DNA of 64,000 bases from Paenibacillus zeirhizosphaerae (GTDB taxonomy: Bacteria > Bacillota > Bacilli > Paenibacillales > Paenibacillaceae). The notes below the pieces were generated by a model. That model was not told the DNA's origin. It saw only the letters and a list, made by a program, of their open reading frames with translations, and made no database searches. A program made the translations under genes and the position numbers. Below, piece by piece: positions 1-8,837 of this stretch. Numbering within the stretch: the first letter of the stretch is position 1; the number at the start of each line of letters is the position of its first letter. The stretch covers positions 1 to 64,000 of the forward strand of contig NZ_JAPCKK010000006.1 in NCBI RefSeq assembly GCF_030705605.1, written 5' to 3'.

Positions 1-83
1 AGACGACGAGGTAGATAGGCTGGGGGTGGAAGTGCAGCAATGCATGGAGCTGACCAGTACTAATCGGTCGAGGGCTTATCCTA
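1..83 (+). rRNA. 23S ribosomal RNA, 3' end (partial)
   Basis: The first bases of the window match the conserved 3' terminus of bacterial 23S rRNA, including the ACTAATCGGTCGAGG block near the end of the molecule. The gene begins outside the window, so only the last ~80 bases are present. The 5S gene follows after about 200 bases, the usual 23S-5S order. The exact 3' end is approximate. Confidence 0.93.
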
Positions 84-279
84 AAGGTTCTAAAAGGCAA
101 TGAACGTTTCGGATCCAGTTTTCAGGGCGTAATAGCCTTGAAAGAAAGACGCTATGAAATTCATACACACTGTACGTGATGTACCGAATTTCTCGCGGCA
201 ACATGAAGCTGCATGTCTTTTCTGTAGTTGGTTATTTTCCTGAAGTGATTCGGGGAGTAATTCGACCGAAAAAAACCTG

Positions 280-396
280 TCTGGTGGCGATAGCGGAGGG
301 GTTCCACGCGTACCCATCCCGAACACGACCGTTAAGCCCTCCAGCGCCGATGGTACTTGGACCGAAGGGTCCTGGGAGAGTAGGACGTTGCCAGGC
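280..396 (+). rRNA. rrf: 5S ribosomal RNA
   Basis: About 117 bases from TCTGGTGGCGATAGCGGAG to GACGTTGCCAGGC match the Firmicutes 5S consensus. The conserved CCCATCCCGAACACG loop lies in the middle, and the two ends are complementary and close helix I. It is the last gene of the rRNA operon and is followed at once by a strong hairpin terminator. No tRNA gene follows it. Confidence 0.95.
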
Positions 397-404
397 AAGC
401 ATTA

Positions 405-445
405 AACAAGCCTGTCATCGAATTATCGATAACAGGCTTGTTTTT
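405..445 (+). terminator. Rho-independent terminator of the rRNA operon
   Basis: A long inverted repeat with arms AACAAGCCTGT and ACAGGCTTGTT, extended by ATCG/CGAT around a short loop, is followed by a T run. It begins nine bases after the 5S gene, so it ends the rrn transcript. Confidence 0.9.
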
Positions 446-510
446 ATCTGGCTTACAGACTCCTTATCATCCTGAAGCAAATCATAACGATGTATACGTT
501 CAACCTAGTT

Positions 511-548
511 ACCAAGCCCATCATGAGATCAATGATGGGCTTGGTTTG
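511..548. terminator. Hairpin terminator between the rRNA operon and the CYTH-like gene
   Basis: The arms ACCAAGCCCATCAT and ATGATGGGCTTGGT form a long stem around a short loop. It lies immediately beyond the stop codon of the minus-strand gene at 552-1412, so it most likely ends that transcript. The T tracts are short on both strands, so efficiency is uncertain. Confidence 0.7.
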
Positions 549-551
549 TCA

Positions 552-1412
552 TTAATATCTTTCCAGAATCAGCTGTGTTTTCAAACCGTCTACGGGAAGC
601 AGCCAGTTATTTGCGGTCAGTGTGTCCATCAGCTTGGAGCGCAGCCGGGTGGCGGTCTCCCGATCATCGGTTTTAAAGGAAATTTCAATCAGGTTCTCGA
701 TTCCTGTACCTTCGCTGTTTCGGATTGGCCATACCTCCAGAGTAAGCTCCTGATCCTCCCAATTCCCCTCATAACGGTAAAAGGTCAAGGGACCATAGAT
801 TCGGGACTGGGATAGCTTCTGCTTCCCCCATTCCTTGGAAGACCATTTCTCGAGCTTGCCCGGCAGCTTGTCCAGCAGCAGCGCCAGCGATTCCTGCTCG
901 GAAGGCATCTGTGTACCTGCTGCGTTGGTGTTTACCTTCTTGGTGTTGGAGAAACTGAGCGTCTGCTTGCCATAGCCCCAATCGATCTCGGCTTCATAAT
1001 TGTCGTCTGAGGCATCAAAGCCCTCCTTATTAGCCAAGCTGAGGGCGGCATCAATATCACCGTTGATGATCGGATACCGCTTTTTGTAGGTTAGCTCATA
1101 GTTATTTTTGTCCTCTTTTTTACGGAATCGCACATCCCAGCCTTGTTCGTTCAGTTCCAGTTGATCGGTATCGTAATACGCTACACCGATTGCTTGTGGT
1201 GATGAGTTAAGCCCGAGCTTCTGAATTACGTCTTCCTGGACGTGTCCATTGGAGGTTAATACAGCTTCTGGTTTGGCAATGAATTTCACTTCGTAGGAAG
1301 GCACCGCATTTGCGGCGGCGGCCACGGGCTGTATCTCGCTTCCGGCGAATACGCTTCCCAACGCTGTGAAGCTCAGCACCGCTGCCATCGTCATCTGTTT
1401 CCATTTTTTCAA
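552..1412 (-). CDS. Secreted CYTH-like (triphosphate tunnel fold) protein
   Basis: 286 residues with a clear Sec signal peptide (KKWK, a hydrophobic core, then Ala-rich residues up to about 35). The mature part begins with YEVKF (residues 40-44), followed by YYDT (79-82), a basic RFRKKE (95-100) and ELTYKKRY. These correspond in order to the ExExK start, the YYDT strand and the R/K-rich strands of the CYTH/triphosphate tunnel metalloenzyme fold, although the first motif has fewer acidic residues than active phosphatases. CYTH enzymes normally act in the cytosol on ATP, tripolyphosphate or thiamine triphosphate, so export is unusual. Start is TTG with AAAGGGAGTGG upstream. Fold assignment is inference and catalytic activity is uncertain. 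Confidence 0.62.
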   Translation of the reverse strand: MKKWKQMTMAAVLSFTALGSVFAGSEIQPVAAAANAVPSYEVKFIAKPEAVLTSNGHVQEDVIQKLGLNSSPQAIGVAYYDTDQLELNEQGWDVRFRKKEDKNNYELTYKKRYPIINGDIDAALSLANKEGFDASDDNYEAEIDWGYGKQTLSFSNTKKVNTNAAGTQMPSEQESLALLLDKLPGKLEKWSSKEWGKQKLSQSRIYGPLTFYRYEGNWEDQELTLEVWPIRNSEGTGIENLIEISFKTDDRETATRLRSKLMDTLTANNWLLPVDGLKTQLILERY

Positions 1413-1532
1413 GATCTACCACTCCCTTTGGATTATTGAACACTGCTTCACTCTAAATGAGAAGTAAACGGGAGTTGTTAACAAAGAGAAGGAATTGCAT
1501 CAAATTTCCATAGAATTTTTGAATAGCATGCT

Positions 1533-2429
1533 TCATTTTTTCAGGGCGCTTGCCTCCCGTAGTACCTCCTGAAAACGTCCGATCTGCACGGAAGGCAAGC
1601 GATCTGCATTATGAATACTGTAAATATACCGGGATGCCCGGAGCCCGGGAATTGGGAGGATATGCAGCCAGCCTTGCTCTTTTTCTCGCCGGATGGCCAT
1701 TCGTGACATAAACGAAATATGATCTCCCAGCAGGACCAGTTGTTTGATCGCTTCCAAAGAATCCAGTTCCACGGTACTGCGGAGACGGATGTTATGTTGG
1801 TTAACCCATTGGTCTGTTAACTGCCGTGTGCTTGATTCTGTTCCATGAAGGGCAAAAGGCGTGCGGGCAATCTGCTCAGGGTCGGGCGATTCCGATTTTG
1901 TCAGCGGATGTCCGGCGGCGCATACGAGGACCAGATCATCGGAGCACAAGGATTCGGCCAGCAAACCTTGTCCGGTGAAAGGCTCTGACGAGACGATACC
2001 CAGATCGATCTGATGCCGGGTAAGCATATCCCGGATCACTGGTGAAGGTTTGACGGACAAGGAGATCCGAATGCCCGGGAATTCCCGCGAAAAAGTCTGC
2101 AAAATGAGTGGAAGCAAGTAGGTCGCAGGAACATAGCTCGCACCGATATGCAGCGTACCGCGGTACAAGCTGTCATACTCCCTGACGACGCGGTGTGACT
2201 CTTTGGCAAGAGCATTTATTTTGACGGCGTAATGGAGCAAGGCTTGCCCGGCCTCGGTAAGAAACGTTTTGCCGCTTCGGGATTCAAACAATTTGACTTG
2301 CATCTCCTCCTCCAGCGACTTCATATGAAACGTAACTGTAGGTTGCTTGATGCCGAGTATTTCGGCGACGCTGGTCATGTGGTGATGGCGGTCGATCAAT
2401 TCGACAATTTGCAGTTTCATCAGATTCAC
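1533..2429 (-). CDS. LysR-family transcriptional regulator
   Basis: 298 residues. The N-terminal winged helix-turn-helix (about residues 1-60, with SVAEILGIKQPTVTFHMKSL) is followed by the periplasmic-binding-protein-like effector domain (about 88-290, starting GTLHIGAS). The GTG start is preceded by AGGGGGAG at good spacing. It is divergent from the ABC importer at 2604-6445 and separated by 174 bases, the usual arrangement for a LysR activator of its neighbour. A palindrome between them (2473-2487) is the likely binding site. The ligand is not known; it could be a substrate of the importer. Confidence 0.93.
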   Translation of the reverse strand: MNLMKLQIVELIDRHHHMTSVAEILGIKQPTVTFHMKSLEEEMQVKLFESRSGKTFLTEAGQALLHYAVKINALAKESHRVVREYDSLYRGTLHIGASYVPATYLLPLILQTFSREFPGIRISLSVKPSPVIRDMLTRHQIDLGIVSSEPFTGQGLLAESLCSDDLVLVCAAGHPLTKSESPDPEQIARTPFALHGTESSTRQLTDQWVNQHNIRLRSTVELDSLEAIKQLVLLGDHISFMSRMAIRREKEQGWLHILPIPGLRASRYIYSIHNADRLPSVQIGRFQEVLREASALKK

Positions 2430-2472
2430 GTAACGATCTCCCCCTTGATTCTTCCCTATATATGCTCTCTAT

Positions 2473-2487
2473 ATAGATTTAATCTAT
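2473..2487. promoter_or_regulatory. Candidate LysR operator
   Basis: A perfect inverted repeat, ATAGAT-TTA-ATCTAT, lies 44 bases upstream of the LysR start and between the divergent genes. Its AT-rich dyad of about 15 bp fits the T-N11-A type of site bound by LysR regulators. A further ATAGA half site occurs about 10 bases downstream. Function is inferred from position and symmetry. Confidence 0.55.
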
Positions 2488-2603
2488 GAGTATCAATAGA
2501 ATTCAAATAAAAAGTTAATTATGTATTTACATAAGTCTAATAGAACGCTTGAACGCAAGCGTTACACTAAAAGCAGCTCAAAAAAAGAACAGGCGGGATC
2601 AGC

Positions 2604-3632
2604 ATGGAGATCGAAATCAAAGGGATTCATAAATCGTTTCAAGGCACGCCCGCCCTGATTCCTACCGATTTGACATTGCGGCAAGGCCAGTTCACGACAT
2701 TGCTCGGACCTTCCGGCTGCGGCAAAACGACGCTCCTGCGCATGATCGCAGGCTTGGAGCAACCCGACGGCGGGGAAATCTATTCGGCTGGCAAGTGTAT
2801 CTACTCGGCGGGGAACAAGACTGACGTGCCAGCGCACAAGCGGCATTTTGGGATGGTGTTTCAGGATTTTGCGCTGTGGCCGCACATGACGGTATTTGAA
2901 AATGTCGCCTTTGGCTTGAAAGCCGCAAAGCAGAATGCCGGTCTCAGGGAAAAGGTAACTGAAGCACTGGCCATGGTTCGGTTGAGAGGGATGGAAGACC
3001 GCTACCCCCATCAGCTGTCCGGCGGACAGCAGCAGCGGGTTGCTTTTGCCAGGGCGGTGGCGATTCGTCCAGCCCTGGTGCTGTTTGACGAACCGTTAAG
3101 TGCACTGGATGCGGTGTTAAGGGAGGAAATGCGGGTCGAAATGATGTCACTTGTGAAGGACATGGGGTTAACGGCGTTGTACGTCACTCATGATCAGGTC
3201 GAAGCGATGTCGATGTCCGATGAAATCGTGGTCATGCGCAAGGGGGAAGTGCTGCAGCAGGGGACACCGGAGACGATATACGGAGCGCCGAGGCATCCCT
3301 TTGTTGCTTCGTTCATCGGCAAGTCGAACTGGCTGGAGCCGAACTGTTCGATGGTACGGCCGGAGCAGGTGCGCTGGAGCAGAAGCTCGGCGGACGATTT
3401 AAGTTATGTGGCAACGGTCCGGCATGTCAGCTATGTCGGCGAGCGTTACGAGATTCGGCTGCAGGTGGACGGGCTGGATCAGTGGACCGCATATTCTGTT
3501 AGCAGGATCGCCGTCGGGGAGCGTATAACGCTCTACATTCCTCCGAAAGTGATCTGCCGGATGCAGGACAGAACAGGCACGGTTGCTGAAGAGCGTAAGG
3601 ATACCAAACGAGTGCTCGCAGTTTCACGTTAA
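2604..3632 (+). CDS. ABC importer ATP-binding protein (FbpC/PotA class)
   Basis: 342 residues, cytoplasmic ATPase of a type I importer. Walker A GPSGCGKTT at 35-43, Q-loop in VFQDF near 86, signature LSGGQ at 138-142, Walker B VLFDEP near 160, and the switch histidine in YVTHDQ. The C-terminal ~110 residues form a TOBE/OB-like regulatory region. First gene of a four-gene operon with binding protein, fused permease and metallo-hydrolase. Relatives serve ferric iron, putrescine, thiamine, phosphosugars or 2-aminoethylphosphonate, and the sequence does not decide among them. Confidence 0.93.
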   Translation: MEIEIKGIHKSFQGTPALIPTDLTLRQGQFTTLLGPSGCGKTTLLRMIAGLEQPDGGEIYSAGKCIYSAGNKTDVPAHKRHFGMVFQDFALWPHMTVFENVAFGLKAAKQNAGLREKVTEALAMVRLRGMEDRYPHQLSGGQQQRVAFARAVAIRPALVLFDEPLSALDAVLREEMRVEMMSLVKDMGLTALYVTHDQVEAMSMSDEIVVMRKGEVLQQGTPETIYGAPRHPFVASFIGKSNWLEPNCSMVRPEQVRWSRSSADDLSYVATVRHVSYVGERYEIRLQVDGLDQWTAYSVSRIAVGERITLYIPPKVICRMQDRTGTVAEERKDTKRVLAVSR

Positions 3633-3653
3633 GGAAAAAGGGAGATGGTCAGG

Positions 3654-4718
3654 ATGAAAAGAATGACACTACGGAAAAAGGGCGCATTGATGCTATTGGC
3701 GTCCGTAATGAGTATCGGTTTGTTTGGGTGCGGCAACACGTCTGGAGGAAATCAAGCGACTGCACCCGCGGAAGGCGGACAAGCCCCGGCTTCAGGGAAC
3801 GCTTCAACAGGCGGGAAACTCGTGCTGTACAGCGCGGGTCCCCAGAAGCTGGCGGATAATATCGTCAGCGGTTTTGAAGCCAAGACTGGGGTGAAAGTCG
3901 AAATGTTCCAGGGGACGACGGGTAAAATTTTAGCCAGACTGGAAGCGGAAAAGGCAAATCCGGTAGCGGATGTCGTCATTCTGGCTTCTCTCCCGACGGC
4001 GCAAGCGCTGAAAGCGGAGGGACTGACCATGCCGTATCCGGATGCCGTGAATAGCGATAAGCTCAATAAGGAGTGGTCGGACGCGGAGGGACACTATTTC
4101 AGCACGAGCGCATCGGCGCTCGGAATCGTCTATAATACCAACCTGGTATCGACACCGCCTCAAAGCTGGAGCGACCTGGAGCTGCCGGAATGGAAGGATG
4201 CTGCCAATATTCCAGATCCGACGCTGTCGGGTTCTGCGCTTGATTTTATGACGGGATATTTAAGTGTGAAGGGCGAAGAAGGATGGGGACTTTTTGAGCA
4301 ATACAAAGCCAACGGCATGGCCATGGCCGGAGCCAATCAGGAAGCACTTGACCCGGTAATTACTGGAGCCAAGAGTGTAGTGGCAGCCGGGGTTGATTAT
4401 ATGGCCTATTCAGCGAAAGCCAAAGGTGAGCCGGTGGACATTGTATATCCAGCCGAAGGCACGGTGGTTAGCCCGCGACCGGCAGCTATTTTGAAATCCA
4501 GCGAGAATGTGGATAATGCCAAAGCATTTATCGATTACCTGCTCTCGGATGAAGCGCAAAAGCTCGTCGCAGAAGCTTATCTGATTCCTGGACGCGAGGA
4601 TGTGGAAGCCGAAGGCCGGACCAACCTGAAAGACATCCCTCTTCTACCGGTGGATTGGACATGGATGAATGACCACGGGGATGAGGTAGCAGCACGTTTT
4701 TCCGAAGTTTTTAAATAA
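3654..4718 (+). CDS. ABC importer substrate-binding lipoprotein (FbpA/AfuA/AEP class)
   Basis: About 354 residues. A basic N-terminus and hydrophobic segment end in the lipobox LFGC (Cys26 from this start), then a Gly/Ala/Ser-rich linker and a class II periplasmic-binding-protein fold beginning KLVLYSAG. The ATG at 3654 has GGGAG nine bases upstream; the ATG at 3645 would lie directly on that site and is less likely. The YNTNLV and YPAEGT segments are typical of binding proteins for ferric iron or 2-aminoethylphosphonate. It would deliver solute to the permease encoded next. Confidence 0.9.
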   Translation: MKRMTLRKKGALMLLASVMSIGLFGCGNTSGGNQATAPAEGGQAPASGNASTGGKLVLYSAGPQKLADNIVSGFEAKTGVKVEMFQGTTGKILARLEAEKANPVADVVILASLPTAQALKAEGLTMPYPDAVNSDKLNKEWSDAEGHYFSTSASALGIVYNTNLVSTPPQSWSDLELPEWKDAANIPDPTLSGSALDFMTGYLSVKGEEGWGLFEQYKANGMAMAGANQEALDPVITGAKSVVAAGVDYMAYSAKAKGEPVDIVYPAEGTVVSPRPAAILKSSENVDNAKAFIDYLLSDEAQKLVAEAYLIPGREDVEAEGRTNLKDIPLLPVDWTWMNDHGDEVAARFSEVFK

Positions 4719-4759
4719 ACGATATGAAGCACAGGAAAGGCAATGTGAGGTGAGCATCA

Positions 4760-6445
4760 GTGAAGTCTGCCGTTAAGGACAGCCCAAGCTTCTTTCGAAA
4801 TGTCGGAATCATACTCGCTTTAATGCTGCTCGTTATAGGTATCGTTATACCGCTGCTGCTGATTTTCTGGCAAAGTGTGTACACGGATCAAGGATGGGAC
4901 TGGCTGGCACCCATACGTACGATAGCCAGTCATGATCTGTTCGGCGTGCTCCTGCAGACTCTGTGGCTCGGGGTTTGTGTGGTGGCGGGGACGACGCTGC
5001 TGGCTTTGCCCTTGGCTTGGATGATGGCCAAGACGCGGATGGGACGGCATCGGTGGGTGGACGTCGTACTTATGATCCCGTTTATGACGCCCCCCTATAT
5101 CGGCTCAATGGGCTGGATTCTGTTTATGCAAAAAGGTGGATACCTGCAGCAATGGCTGCCGGGGAGTGGAGTGTGGAGCGAGTCCTTCTTTAGCTTCGGC
5201 GGAATGGTGCTGATCATGTGCCTGCATTTGTTTCCTTTTCTGTATTTGCTGCTGCGCGATGCGATGATCCGCATCGGCGGCCACCTGGAAGAGGCAGGGG
5301 CGGTACACGGTGCCGGCCCCGGATACCGCTTCAGAAAGATCATGCTGCCGCTGCTGTTGTCCTCGTACGGCATGGGCGCCATGCTGGTATTCGTGAAAAC
5401 GATAGCCGAGTTCGGTACACCCGCAACGTTTGGCCGCCGAATCGGATATTATGTGATGACCTCAGAGATCCATAAATACATATCCAGTTGGCCAATCGAT
5501 TTCGGAAAAGCAACCTCGCTGGCATCGATTCTGCTGTCGGTATGTCTGGTCATGTGGTATATGCAATCCACCGTGAGCCGAAGGTTTACTTACCGCTTGG
5601 TCGGGGGCAAAGGCCAACGCACCAAAAGGTATACCCTCCGCGGAGCTGCCGGTGTGGCTTGCGTGTCGTACATGGGGCTGCTGCTGGTATTATCCGTAGG
5701 CATTCCTTACTTTTCGGTCATCGCGGCTTCTTTAATGAAGCTTCGCGGCACGGGCTTGTCCATGGACAACTTGACGCTGGATCATTACAAAGAGCTGTTG
5801 TCCTGGGGTTCAGTAAGCTTGAGAGCGCTCGGGAACAGCTTGGGCTTATCACTCGCCGCTTCAACGGTGGCAGTTTTGCTGGGCAGCGGTTTTGCCTTGG
5901 CGGTCGGGAAGTCCCAGAGACGGATGCAGCGAGTCATTGACTTGTTCAGTCTACTGCCTAATACCGTGCCGGGCATTGTAATGGTAGTGGGATTGATTCT
6001 GTTCTGGAATTCGCCCTGGCTGCCGGCGACGCTTTATAACACTTATGGGATGGTTGTCCTTACTTATGTGATTCTGTTTCTCCCTTATACGGTCCAATAT
6101 GTGAAGGCTAACTTTACGCAGATCGACGGGACCCTTTTTCAAGCTGGTCAAGTATTTGGGGGAGGCCCTCTGATGATTCTGCGGCGTATTTTGCTCCCGC
6201 TTATTGCGCCGGGTATGCTGGCGGGCTGGATCATGACGTTTACAATCGCAGCGCGGGAGCTGGTCGGGTCCTTGCTTGTCCTTCCACCGTCGATGCAGAC
6301 GTCGGCAACCTATATATTTGCACAGTTTGAACAGGGGCAAGTATCGCTTGGTATGGCTATGGCCGTCGTTTCCGTCGGTATGACGGTGGTGCTGCTGCTG
6401 CTGGTTGAAACATTGAACTCTAAAAGAAAGTGGAATGCATCGTGA
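4760..6445 (+). CDS. ABC importer permease, two fused domains
   Basis: 561 residues with about 12 transmembrane segments in two homologous halves, each with a binding-protein-dependent transport domain: EEAGAVHGAGPGYRFRKIMLP in the first half and a FQAGQVFGGGPL segment in the second are the EAA loops that contact the ATPase. Fusion of both permease subunits into one chain is typical of FbpB-like ferric and some phosphonate importers. GTG start. The gene end overlaps the next gene by 16 bases, implying translational coupling. Confidence 0.92.
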   Translation: MKSAVKDSPSFFRNVGIILALMLLVIGIVIPLLLIFWQSVYTDQGWDWLAPIRTIASHDLFGVLLQTLWLGVCVVAGTTLLALPLAWMMAKTRMGRHRWVDVVLMIPFMTPPYIGSMGWILFMQKGGYLQQWLPGSGVWSESFFSFGGMVLIMCLHLFPFLYLLLRDAMIRIGGHLEEAGAVHGAGPGYRFRKIMLPLLLSSYGMGAMLVFVKTIAEFGTPATFGRRIGYYVMTSEIHKYISSWPIDFGKATSLASILLSVCLVMWYMQSTVSRRFTYRLVGGKGQRTKRYTLRGAAGVACVSYMGLLLVLSVGIPYFSVIAASLMKLRGTGLSMDNLTLDHYKELLSWGSVSLRALGNSLGLSLAASTVAVLLGSGFALAVGKSQRRMQRVIDLFSLLPNTVPGIVMVVGLILFWNSPWLPATLYNTYGMVVLTYVILFLPYTVQYVKANFTQIDGTLFQAGQVFGGGPLMILRRILLPLIAPGMLAGWIMTFTIAARELVGSLLVLPPSMQTSATYIFAQFEQGQVSLGMAMAVVSVGMTVVLLLLVETLNSKRKWNAS

Positions 6446-7770
6446 TGAATCTCAAAGTTTGGGGCGGCGCGGGTGAGCATGGCCGCTCCGCTTATTTATT
6501 GAGGGGCAGCAGAGTGCATCTGCTGCTGGATTGCGGCGTTAAACGGGAAGGGACCGGGGAATATCCCCTCTTTGAACCTGATGTGGTTCCCAAGCTGGAT
6601 GCTGTATTCTTGTCCCACGCTCATGAGGATCACTCGGTAGCCCTTCCGCTGCTGTACAGACTTGGTTATCATGGCGAAGTATGGACGACGCAGGAGACTG
6701 CGGCCCAGGTGGATTCTTATTTGGAGAGCTGGAAGGCATTCACTGAACGAGCAGGGGGGCTGCTTCCTTATGGTGAGACGGACCGTGGGGCGATCCGATA
6801 CCGGTACATGGATGAAGTCGCATCAAGGTTGACGTGGTTTGAGGTGATCCCGGGCGTCGAGGCGATGTGGGGACGAAGCGGGCATATGGCCGGGGCGGTG
6901 TGGTTGTTAATCCGAACGGAAGGGAAAGTTATTTTCTATTCCGGTGATTACACGGCAGAATCCCTGCTGCTTGAGGAGGATTGCCCCGGCCAAGCGGATG
7001 GGCAGACCGAAAGTGCTGCGGACCTAGCTATTATGGATGCAGCTTACGGCACGGATGCGGAGACCCAAGCCGACAAGCTGGAGCAGTTGGGGCAGACCAT
7101 CCGGAGTGTGGTGCAGCAGGGCGGCAAAGTTCTGCTGCCGGTACCGGCTGCGGGCCGGGGGCAGGAAATGCTGCTGTGGGTACATCGAAACTTCAGGGAT
7201 ACGCCGATCGTGATGGAGCCAGGCCTGCTCAGTGGGCTGGAGCGGCTCTTGCTCTGTCCGGAATGGCTACGTAAACGCGATATCGGTACAGGCGGGGACG
7301 CAAAAGGCGAGGTGGAATGGCTCCTTGGTCGAGACGATCTGCTCATCCCGGTAAGCGAAGATGATCGGTTGCGCCTGCTTGCGGAATTGGGGGCTTCGAT
7401 ATGGTTTATTACCGACGGCATGATGCAGTCGGAGTACGCCAGGTGGTACTATGACCAGTTATCCGGGGATCCGGGGAACCTTGTTTTGCTGACTGGCCAT
7501 GCCTCTAAGGGGACCTTTGCCGACCGTCTACTGCGGCAGCCGGACTTATACGGAGCCTGTGATGTAAAAAAGCTCAGGTATAAGGTTCATCAAGGCCGCG
7601 AGGATGTCCGGCGGATGATGGCCGTGATGCCGGCACGGCACAATGTGCTGGTACATGCCGCCAAAGAAGAAACCGACCGTCTGCGAAGCCTGTTGGTGGA
7701 AGAGGGTGAGTCTGGTCATGCTAAAGTGCAGATTCATTCGATGTCTGCAGGTGAGGAATTGCCGTTCTAG
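6430..7770 (+). CDS. Metallo-beta-lactamase-fold hydrolase, beta-CASP-like
   Basis: 446 residues. The dinuclear metal motif HAHEDH (65-70 region) follows a KLDAVFLS strand, and YSGDY supplies a further metal ligand. Near the C-terminus LLTGHASKGT and PARHNVLVHA resemble motifs B/C of beta-CASP nucleases and related phosphodiesterases. It overlaps the permease gene, and an in-frame ATG at 6445 would be an equally good start. Being last in an importer operon suggests that it processes the imported compound rather than cellular RNA, but its substrate is unknown. Confidence 0.8.
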   Translation: MECIVMNLKVWGGAGEHGRSAYLLRGSRVHLLLDCGVKREGTGEYPLFEPDVVPKLDAVFLSHAHEDHSVALPLLYRLGYHGEVWTTQETAAQVDSYLESWKAFTERAGGLLPYGETDRGAIRYRYMDEVASRLTWFEVIPGVEAMWGRSGHMAGAVWLLIRTEGKVIFYSGDYTAESLLLEEDCPGQADGQTESAADLAIMDAAYGTDAETQADKLEQLGQTIRSVVQQGGKVLLPVPAAGRGQEMLLWVHRNFRDTPIVMEPGLLSGLERLLLCPEWLRKRDIGTGGDAKGEVEWLLGRDDLLIPVSEDDRLRLLAELGASIWFITDGMMQSEYARWYYDQLSGDPGNLVLLTGHASKGTFADRLLRQPDLYGACDVKKLRYKVHQGREDVRRMMAVMPARHNVLVHAAKEETDRLRSLLVEEGESGHAKVQIHSMSAGEELPF

Positions 7771-8314
7771 GCGAATAATGAACCCAGAGAGCATTTAAGG
7801 GGTATACTTAGGTACTGCTCTAGGACACACTGTACTAGTGTCGTCAGCAAGTCCCTGAGGAGGCAACCGATCACTTTGGTTGGCTGGCGCACTTCCATGG
7901 CTGATGATTTGTGTTTGTAGATAGATAAGTTAAACCGTTGAAAGGACAGACGAGGCAGCTTCGTTCTGTTCTTTTTGTTAAATTGCATTTTTCATTTTTT
8001 TGAATGACTGATATACTGAGGAGGCAAATGAGGTGAAGATTACTCTACTTGGATGAAAGAACGATCAGTGTACGATTGGAGCGATACGGCGCTTTCGGGT
8101 TCATAGATACAAAAAGTTATCTGCAATTGTCGAAGACTAAACAGATATAATACGAGGAAAGTATCTTGCTTCACCCAATAGGAGAAGGACAATAGATAAT
8201 GAAGTCAGAAGAAAATAAACAACAGGTTAATGAATTGAATGCAGATTCTAAGTAGTAGCAACAGCAGATAACATAATATTCAAACCCTGTAAATCAACAA
8301 CAAGGAGAACAATA
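7771..8314. other. 544-base gene-free region with RNA-like secondary structure
   Basis: No convincing gene. The first part has small inverted repeats (GACAC/GTGTC near 7823-7841 and CAACC/GGTTG near 7865-7883) and ends in an imperfect hairpin followed by CTTTTTGTT near 7937-7978, a possible terminator for the importer operon or for a small RNA. The sequence CTGAGGAGGCAA occurs twice, near 7853 and 8017. From about 8042 a frame without a start codon encodes LLYLDERTISVRLERYGAF and related residues up to a stop near 8150, possibly a decayed gene. An 18-codon ORF at 8199-8255 has a GGAGAAGG site but resembles nothing I know. Confidence 0.4.
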
Positions 8315-8809
8315 ATGTACGTTATAAGAGCGACACAAAAACTGCTAAAAGAAATGGATTGTAAAGTGCCAAAAACAGATATATCTGTTCCGTTAAATAC
8401 ATGGCATGCCAATATGTTCACTTTGAATAGAAGAAAAACAATCGTATTCATGAATGACTTATCAAGATTAAGTTTAACGATCGTAGGAGTTAAAAAGGCA
8501 CAATTAAAAAACATAGAAGAGCTATTCGTTAATGAACTAAGAAATTATTTAATGAGTGAGGAAATCGAAGAAAAGGTAATCAGCAGGTATATCAAAGAAA
8601 ATGAAGGTATGATCATCACAACTACTAACAATCGAAGTGTGATAGGAACATTAAATGAAATTATCTATGTAATGAAAATCACAGAGCAAGAATTTGCTGA
8701 AGCAATAGAAAGAAATCAGTGGAATAATCGATTCATCTATAAAGCTATAAAATACGAGTATCCCATCGAGGCGTTTAAGAAGGCGATGGAAGAAAACTAT
8801 AGAGGGTAA
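8315..8809 (+). CDS. DUF6933-like hypothetical protein
   Basis: 164 residues, soluble, no signal peptide. The N-terminal half (MYVIRATQKLLKE..., NTWHANMFTLNRRKTIVFMN) matches the pattern of the small DUF6933 family: an RATQKLL start, a WxAN motif and a hydrophobic strand ending in MND. The C-terminal half is charged and helical. Start ATG is preceded by AAGGAGAAC. Lower GC than the importer operon upstream. Biochemical function is unknown for the family. Confidence 0.7.
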   Translation: MYVIRATQKLLKEMDCKVPKTDISVPLNTWHANMFTLNRRKTIVFMNDLSRLSLTIVGVKKAQLKNIEELFVNELRNYLMSEEIEEKVISRYIKENEGMIITTTNNRSVIGTLNEIIYVMKITEQEFAEAIERNQWNNRFIYKAIKYEYPIEAFKKAMEENYRG

Positions 8810-8837
8810 TGAGCAATAAAATTTTGGAGGTACATGC

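Noticed and set aside
397..551. tRNA genes after the 5S gene
   Set aside because: No cloverleaf or GTTCGAATC-type T-loop is present; the stretch holds only two hairpins.
8199..8255. 18-codon ORF MKSEENKQQ... with a GGAGAAGG site
   Set aside because: Too short and unlike any family; it may be a remnant or chance.
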